A stretch of DNA of 64,000 nt from UMGS1251 sp036666555 (GTDB lineage: Bacteria > Bacillota > Clostridia > Lachnospirales > Lachnospiraceae): positions 1 to 64,000 of the forward strand of contig JAVWVS010000010.1 of the NCBI GenBank assembly GCA_036666555.1, given 5' to 3'. A program made the translations under genes and the position numbers. Below the pieces are notes generated by a model. The model was given only the letters and a program-made list of their open reading frames with translations, did no database searches and had not been told where the DNA came from. Numbering within the stretch: the first letter of the stretch is position 1; each line of letters opens with the position of its first letter. This document shows, one piece after another, positions 60,218 to 64,000 of the stretch.

Positions 60218-62785
60218 TTAGTTTTTACCACAACATTGTTTATATTTCTTTCCGCTGCCACATGGACACGGATCATTGGGATACACTTTCTTTTCTTCTC
60301 GTTTTTTTGGTGTATGGGCTACACTTTCATCTTTATTTGTCCCGGTCACTTTAGCCACCTGTTCCCGTTCTACTTTTTGTTCAATTTGAATATGCAGCAA
60401 TGTACGAACCGTATCTTCCGTAATTCCGTTGGTCATGGCTCCAAACATCTCATATCCCACCATCTTATATTCCACCAGCGGATCCCTTTGTCCATAAGCC
60501 TGTAGTCCAATTCCCTGACGCATCTGATCCATATCATCAATATGGGCCATCCATTTGGCATCAATGACTTTCAGCAAGACCACCCGCTCGATTTCTCTTA
60601 AATGCTCTGCTTCTGGAAATTCTGCTTCTTTTGCTTCATATGCTTTGACTGCCCGTTCCTTCAGCATATGTTTTAATTCTTTCTGTTCCATCTGCTGTAC
60701 TTCATCAAAGTGTACCGGTCTCATGGGAATCGTTGCAAGAAGGCTCACATTCAGCTCTCGCAAATCCCACTCTTCCGCCTCCTGGTCTTGAGAAACACAC
60801 GCATCCACCGTATTTTCTACATAATCTGTAAGCATGTGATAAATAGAATCTCTCATGCTTTCTCCATCTAAGACCCGACGTCTTTCTTCATATATAATTT
60901 CCCTTTGTTCATTCATGACCTGGTCATATTCCAGCAAATTCTTACGAATCCCAAAGTTATTACTTTCAATCTTTTTCTGTGCTTTTTCAATGGCATTGGA
61001 AAGCATCTTATGTTCGATCTGTTCGCCGTCTTCCACGCCAAGAGTATTGAAAATTCCCATCAGACGTTCAGAACCAAATAATCGCATCAAATCATCTTCT
61101 AAGGAGATATAGAATCTGGATTCTCCCGGATCTCCTTGCCGACCGGAACGTCCACGCAGCTGATTATCAATACGTCTGGATTCATGTCGCTCTGTGCCGA
61201 TAATTTTCAACCCACCGGCTACCTTTGCTTCGTCATCTAGTTTAATATCGGTACCACGCCCAGCCATGTTGGTTGCAATGGTAACTGCACTGTGAGCTCC
61301 TGCCTGTGCCACGATTTCGGCCTCCAGCTCATGGAATTTTGCGTTCAATACGTTGTGCTTGATTCCTGTCTTTTTCAACATGGTACTCAGCAGTTCTGAT
61401 GTTTCAATGGTAATAGTACCTACCAAAACAGGCTGTCCTTTTTTATGAGCTTCTACAATTTCTTCAATAACCGCTTGGAATTTTTCCAGTTTGGTCTTGT
61501 AAACTGCATCTTCCATATCATTTCGAAGAACCGGCACATTGGTAGGAATTTCGATTACATCCATTCCATAAATATCTCGAAACTCTTTTTCCTCGGTAAG
61601 AGCAGTACCTGTCATACCACTTTTCTTTTCATATTTATTAAACAAATTCTGGAAGGTAATTGTGGCAAGCGTTTTGCTCTCTCGCTTTACCTGCACATGT
61701 TCTTTGGCTTCTATAGCCTGATGAAGTCCGTCTGAATAGCGGCGTCCCGGCATAATACGTCCAGTGAATTCATCTACAATCATGACTTCTTGATCTTGAT
61801 TCACTACATAGTCCTGATCACGGAACATCAAGTTATGTGCCCGCAGTGCTAAGATAATATTGTGCTGAATCTCCAAGTTCTCCGGATCCGCAAGATTATC
61901 CACATGGAAGAATTTTTCCACTTTTTTCACACCATCTTCCGTTAAATTGACGGTTTTTTCTTTTTCATTGACAATAAAATCTCCGGATTCCTCAATATCT
62001 TCACCCATGATGGCATTCATTTTCGAAAACTCACCACTGGCCTCTCCACGGTCCAACTGTCTGGCCAGAATATCGCTGGCTTCATATAATTTCGTAGATT
62101 TACCGCTTTGGCCCGATATGATCAAGGGTGTTCTGGCTTCATCAATCAACACGGAATCCACTTCGTCAATGACTGCAAAGGGAAGTCCCCGCTGCACCAG
62201 CTGTTCTTTATAAATCACCATGTTGTCTCTTAGATAATCAAATCCCAGTTCATTATTCGTCACATAAGTAACATCACAGTCATATGCTGCACGGCGTTCA
62301 TCATTATCCATTTCATTTAAAACGACTCCTACCGTAAGCCCCAGAAATTCATGTACTTTCCCCATCCATTCAGAGTCACGCTTTGCCAAGTAATCATTTA
62401 CTGTGACAATATGTACGCCATTGCCTGTAAGGGCATTCAAATAAGCCGGCAGTGTGGAAACCAATGTTTTTCCTTCTCCGGTTCTCATCTCTGCAATACG
62501 TCCCTGATGAAGCACAATTCCACCTGCAATCTGTACCCGGTAGTGTTTCATTCCAATAGAACGAACCGCCGCTTCTCTCACCGTTGCATACGCTTCCGGC
62601 AAAATATCATCTAACGTTTCTCCATTTTCCAATCGTTCTTTAAATTCCGGTGTCTTCGCCTTTAGCTCCCCATCCGATAATTTCTGCATCTCTAAGTCTA
62701 ATGCCTCCACCCGATCCACGATTGGATAGATGCGTTTTAATTCATTTTCACTATGTGTTCCAAATATTTTCTGTACTAGACCCAT
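60218..62785 (-). CDS. secA: Protein translocase ATPase
   Basis: Motor of the Sec export pathway. It has 855 residues: Walker A region MRTGEGKTLV (near 100-109), VIDEVDSVLIDEARTPL, TNMAGRGTDIKL, RGRSGRQGDPG and the C-terminal zinc-binding SEC-C motif CPCGSGKKYKQCC. AAGGAG precedes the ATG. A good promoter lies upstream. It would export the signal-peptide proteins in this window such as the autolysin. Confidence 0.98.
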   Translation of the reverse strand: MGLVQKIFGTHSENELKRIYPIVDRVEALDLEMQKLSDGELKAKTPEFKERLENGETLDDILPEAYATVREAAVRSIGMKHYRVQIAGGIVLHQGRIAEMRTGEGKTLVSTLPAYLNALTGNGVHIVTVNDYLAKRDSEWMGKVHEFLGLTVGVVLNEMDNDERRAAYDCDVTYVTNNELGFDYLRDNMVIYKEQLVQRGLPFAVIDEVDSVLIDEARTPLIISGQSGKSTKLYEASDILARQLDRGEASGEFSKMNAIMGEDIEESGDFIVNEKEKTVNLTEDGVKKVEKFFHVDNLADPENLEIQHNIILALRAHNLMFRDQDYVVNQDQEVMIVDEFTGRIMPGRRYSDGLHQAIEAKEHVQVKRESKTLATITFQNLFNKYEKKSGMTGTALTEEKEFRDIYGMDVIEIPTNVPVLRNDMEDAVYKTKLEKFQAVIEEIVEAHKKGQPVLVGTITIETSELLSTMLKKTGIKHNVLNAKFHELEAEIVAQAGAHSAVTIATNMAGRGTDIKLDDEAKVAGGLKIIGTERHESRRIDNQLRGRSGRQGDPGESRFYISLEDDLMRLFGSERLMGIFNTLGVEDGEQIEHKMLSNAIEKAQKKIESNNFGIRKNLLEYDQVMNEQREIIYEERRRVLDGESMRDSIYHMLTDYVENTVDACVSQDQEAEEWDLRELNVSLLATIPMRPVHFDEVQQMEQKELKHMLKERAVKAYEAKEAEFPEAEHLREIERVVLLKVIDAKWMAHIDDMDQMRQGIGLQAYGQRDPLVEYKMVGYEMFGAMTNGITEDTVRTLLHIQIEQKVEREQVAKVTGTNKDESVAHTPKKREEKKVYPNDPCPCGSGKKYKQCCGKN

Positions 62786-62824
62786 TATGATTACTCCTTG
62801 TTCTGTAAATTCACTTTATCCCCT

Positions 62825-62868
62825 ATTCTATCACTATATAACATCCAGTTCAACCAGTTTATAAACTG
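62825..62868 (-). promoter_or_regulatory. secA promoter with adjacent 14-bp palindrome
   Basis: On the minus strand TTGAAC (62848-62853), a 17-bp spacer and TAGAAT (62825-62830). Directly upstream of the -35 is a perfect palindrome CAGTTTATAAACTG (62855-62868), which could be a regulator site or a weak terminator stem for hisA. Confidence 0.6.
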
Positions 62869-62891
62869 TTCACAAACTCTTCCCGCCCTGT

Positions 62892-63659
62892 TTACAACTT
62901 TTTGACGACCTCGTAAGGGATCTTCCCTCCAAACAAATCCAGTGCACTTCCAATGGTGAAATCTATGATTCCACCACTTTCTTCCCGAAATCGTTCTAAA
63001 TCTGCAAGGGTGCCAATTCCACCCGCATACGTAATCCCCGGTAATTCACAAGTTCCAAGTAGCCTTACCAGTCCATGTTCCACACCGGCTGCTTTTCCCT
63101 CCTGGTCTACTCCATGAATCAGAAATTCATCGCAATATTCGGAAAGCTCCTGCAATATTTTTTTTGTTAAGCCAACCTTAGTAAATGTTTGCCAACGGTT
63201 GGTTACGATATAATATTCATCCTCTTTTTTTCGGCAGCTTAAATCCAGTACCACATGCTCTTTTCCTACTGCTCTTTCTAATTTCTTTAAATTTTCCCAG
63301 CAAATTTCTCCATTTTGGAATACATAGGACGTTACAATGACATGACTTGCCCCTTTTTCTAAATACACAGGTGCATTCTCAGCTGTAATGCCTCCCCCTA
63401 TCTGCATGCCTCCCGGATATGCTTTCAGCGCTTTCAAAGCTTGCATGTTCGTCGCTTCATAATAATCCGAGGTGGGTGGATTTAACAAAATGATATGACC
63501 GCCCTTCAGATGGTCCTTCTGATAAAGTTTTGCATAAAAATCTGCTTCATAGGCAGATATGTAATTGGTGTGTGCCTGATTGTTTTGATCGGTCAACGTC
63601 CCACCTACAATCTGTTTCACTGCACCATTATGAATATCAATACATGGTCTAAATTTCAT
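62892..63659 (-). CDS. hisA: ProFAR isomerase, eukaryotic (fungal) type
   Basis: Histidine biosynthesis step 4: isomerisation of ProFAR to PRFAR. The 255-residue TIM barrel starts KFRPCIDIHNGAVKQIVGGTL less its last residues, matching the eukaryotic HIS6-type (TIGR02129) rather than bacterial HisA with its PAIDL start. IGGGITAENA and YAGGIGTLADLE are the phosphate-binding loops, and DLSCR and HGVDQEGK lie between. The frame opens at 63779, but AAGGAAGG precedes the ATG at 63659. A 19-bp hairpin lies directly before that ribosome-binding site. No other his gene is in the window. Confidence 0.88.
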   Translation of the reverse strand: MKFRPCIDIHNGAVKQIVGGTLTDQNNQAHTNYISAYEADFYAKLYQKDHLKGGHIILLNPPTSDYYEATNMQALKALKAYPGGMQIGGGITAENAPVYLEKGASHVIVTSYVFQNGEICWENLKKLERAVGKEHVVLDLSCRKKEDEYYIVTNRWQTFTKVGLTKKILQELSEYCDEFLIHGVDQEGKAAGVEHGLVRLLGTCELPGITYAGGIGTLADLERFREESGGIIDFTIGSALDLFGGKIPYEVVKKL

Positions 63660-63673
63660 TGGTTTTCCTTCCT

Positions 63674-63715
63674 TACAAGAAAGCATTAGCTTCGAAAAGT
63701 TAATGCTTTCTTGTA
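63674..63715 (-). repeat. 19-bp hairpin upstream of hisA
   Basis: Arms 63674-63692 and 63697-63715 pair over 19 bp with one G-U and a 4-base loop (TTCG on the minus strand). It ends where the hisA AAGGAAGG site begins. No T-run follows. It could shield the mRNA or modulate ribosome access. The arms share CATTAACT with the hairpin between rfbB and rfbA. Confidence 0.65.
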
Positions 63716-63723
63716 CGCGTCTT

Positions 63724-63861
63724 CTATTGTCCGTTTGTCTTTCCGTCCATCGTAGTGGTATCATCAAGCATTCCATCATTCTTAGAGGTCGTGCAAGCTG
63801 CCATCTGACCCAATGCGCTGATACAAAGCATGCATAAAACCGCTTTCTTCCATCGTCTCAT
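63724..63861 (-). CDS. Small lipoprotein (45 residues)
   Basis: An ORF of 45 codons starting MRRWKKAVLCMLC: a basic start, hydrophobic core to residue 22 and a lipobox-like QMAAC with Cys23, then a 22-residue polar tail (TTSKNDGMLDDTTTMDGKTNG, ending in Gln). GGGAG lies ten bases before the ATG at 63861; an in-frame ATG at 63870 sits too close to that site. It ends 9 bp before the hairpin preceding hisA. Function unknown; it may be a membrane-anchored peptide, or the frame may be fortuitous. Confidence 0.55.
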   Translation of the reverse strand: MRRWKKAVLCMLCISALGQMAACTTSKNDGMLDDTTTMDGKTNGQ

Positions 63862-63940
63862 GATTTCCATTCTCCCTTTCTGTAATATGTCCTTTTACAA
63901 AACATACTATTACCAAAAAAGGTGAAACTATCCTTTTCCT

Positions 63941-64000
63941 TCAATGGAAGTTTCTGGCTTTTCTATATTTTTTCAGTAAGCAGACCACTTCGGTATGCAT
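63941..64000 (-). CDS. C-terminal end of a gene cut by the window edge
   Basis: The last 19 codons before a TGA at 63941-63943, reading MHTEVVCLLKKYRKARNFH, with the start beyond the window. The HTEVVCLL piece faintly resembles the C-terminus of TrmA/RlmD-type RNA uracil methyltransferases (HVETVCLL), but this is too short to assign. A weak hairpin near 63921-63950 may terminate it. Confidence 0.35.
   Translation of the reverse strand: MHTEVVCLLKKYRKARNFH

Noticed and set aside
62893..62950. Possible riboswitch or T-box near hisA, hom or lysC
   Set aside because: No long leaders or T-box sequence are visible; gaps are too short.

Overview
The window looks like a chromosomal segment of a low-GC, Gram-positive member of the Bacillota, most likely class Clostridia and plausibly Lachnospiraceae. 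The evidence is the gene content and order: trigger factor-clpP-clpX-lon-ysxC, uvrB-uvrA, cdaA-cdaR, a clostridial threonine operon using a phosphoglycerate-mutase-type proposed homoserine kinase, strong GGAGG ribosome-binding sites, a GerMN lipoprotein, and a fungal-type HisA. The genus call is inference. Nearly everything is on the minus strand; only a glycosyltransferase at the left edge and a CYTH/XRE pair near 54 kb are on plus. I saw no rRNA, tRNA, CRISPR array or complete mobile element.

Region 1 (about 0-20.5 kb) is a cell-surface polysaccharide locus. Read in the transcribed direction (right to left) it has three parts. (a) A small L-FucNAc-type module: WbuB-like GT4, CapE-like dehydratase, a decayed capF remnant and a CapG-like 2-epimerase, ending at a terminator near 16.66 kb. 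(b) A flippase, a large polytopic GT-C-like protein, a DPM-type GT2 and a DUF2304 protein, a set resembling the GacK/L/I/J side-chain machinery of streptococcal group A carbohydrate. (c) An operon from a strong promoter at 11.6 kb carrying rfbB-rfbA-rfbC, an ABC-2 polysaccharide exporter, a small membrane protein, two tandem double-domain GT2 enzymes, rfbD and a GerMN lipoprotein. Together these would make dTDP-L-rhamnose, build and export a rhamnose-rich polymer, and decorate it outside the cell.

Region 2 (about 20.9-32.4 kb) holds a 1541-residue secreted autolysin (amidase, nine GBS-Bsp-like repeats, glucosaminidase) and, upstream, a compact Dlt-like operon: adenylation enzyme, LysA-family PLP decarboxylase, acyl carrier protein, MBOAT and two SGNH-like DltD-type proteins. 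A decarboxylase inside a Dlt-like set is the most unusual feature here. By analogy with BtrK and VinO, which decarboxylate aminoacyl groups on carrier proteins, it may deliver an omega-amino acyl ester to an extracytoplasmic polymer. An HPr protein precedes the operon.

Region 3 (32.4-53.8 kb) is mostly housekeeping: cdaA-cdaR (c-di-AMP) with two unassigned membrane proteins upstream, comF, recD2, an MreB/Mbl homologue, uvrBA, an AI-2E-family permease, ysxC, lon, clpX, clpP, tig, a lipoprotein and a DJ-1/PfpI protein behind a promoter framed by an inverted repeat.

Region 4 (53.8-64 kb) has the plus-strand CYTH and XRE genes, the operon secA-prfB (with a programmed +1 frameshift)-ACT-hom-proposed homoserine kinase-lysC, fungal-type hisA behind a 19-bp hairpin, a 45-residue lipoprotein too short for usual ORF cut-offs, and the last 19 codons of a gene running off the right edge.
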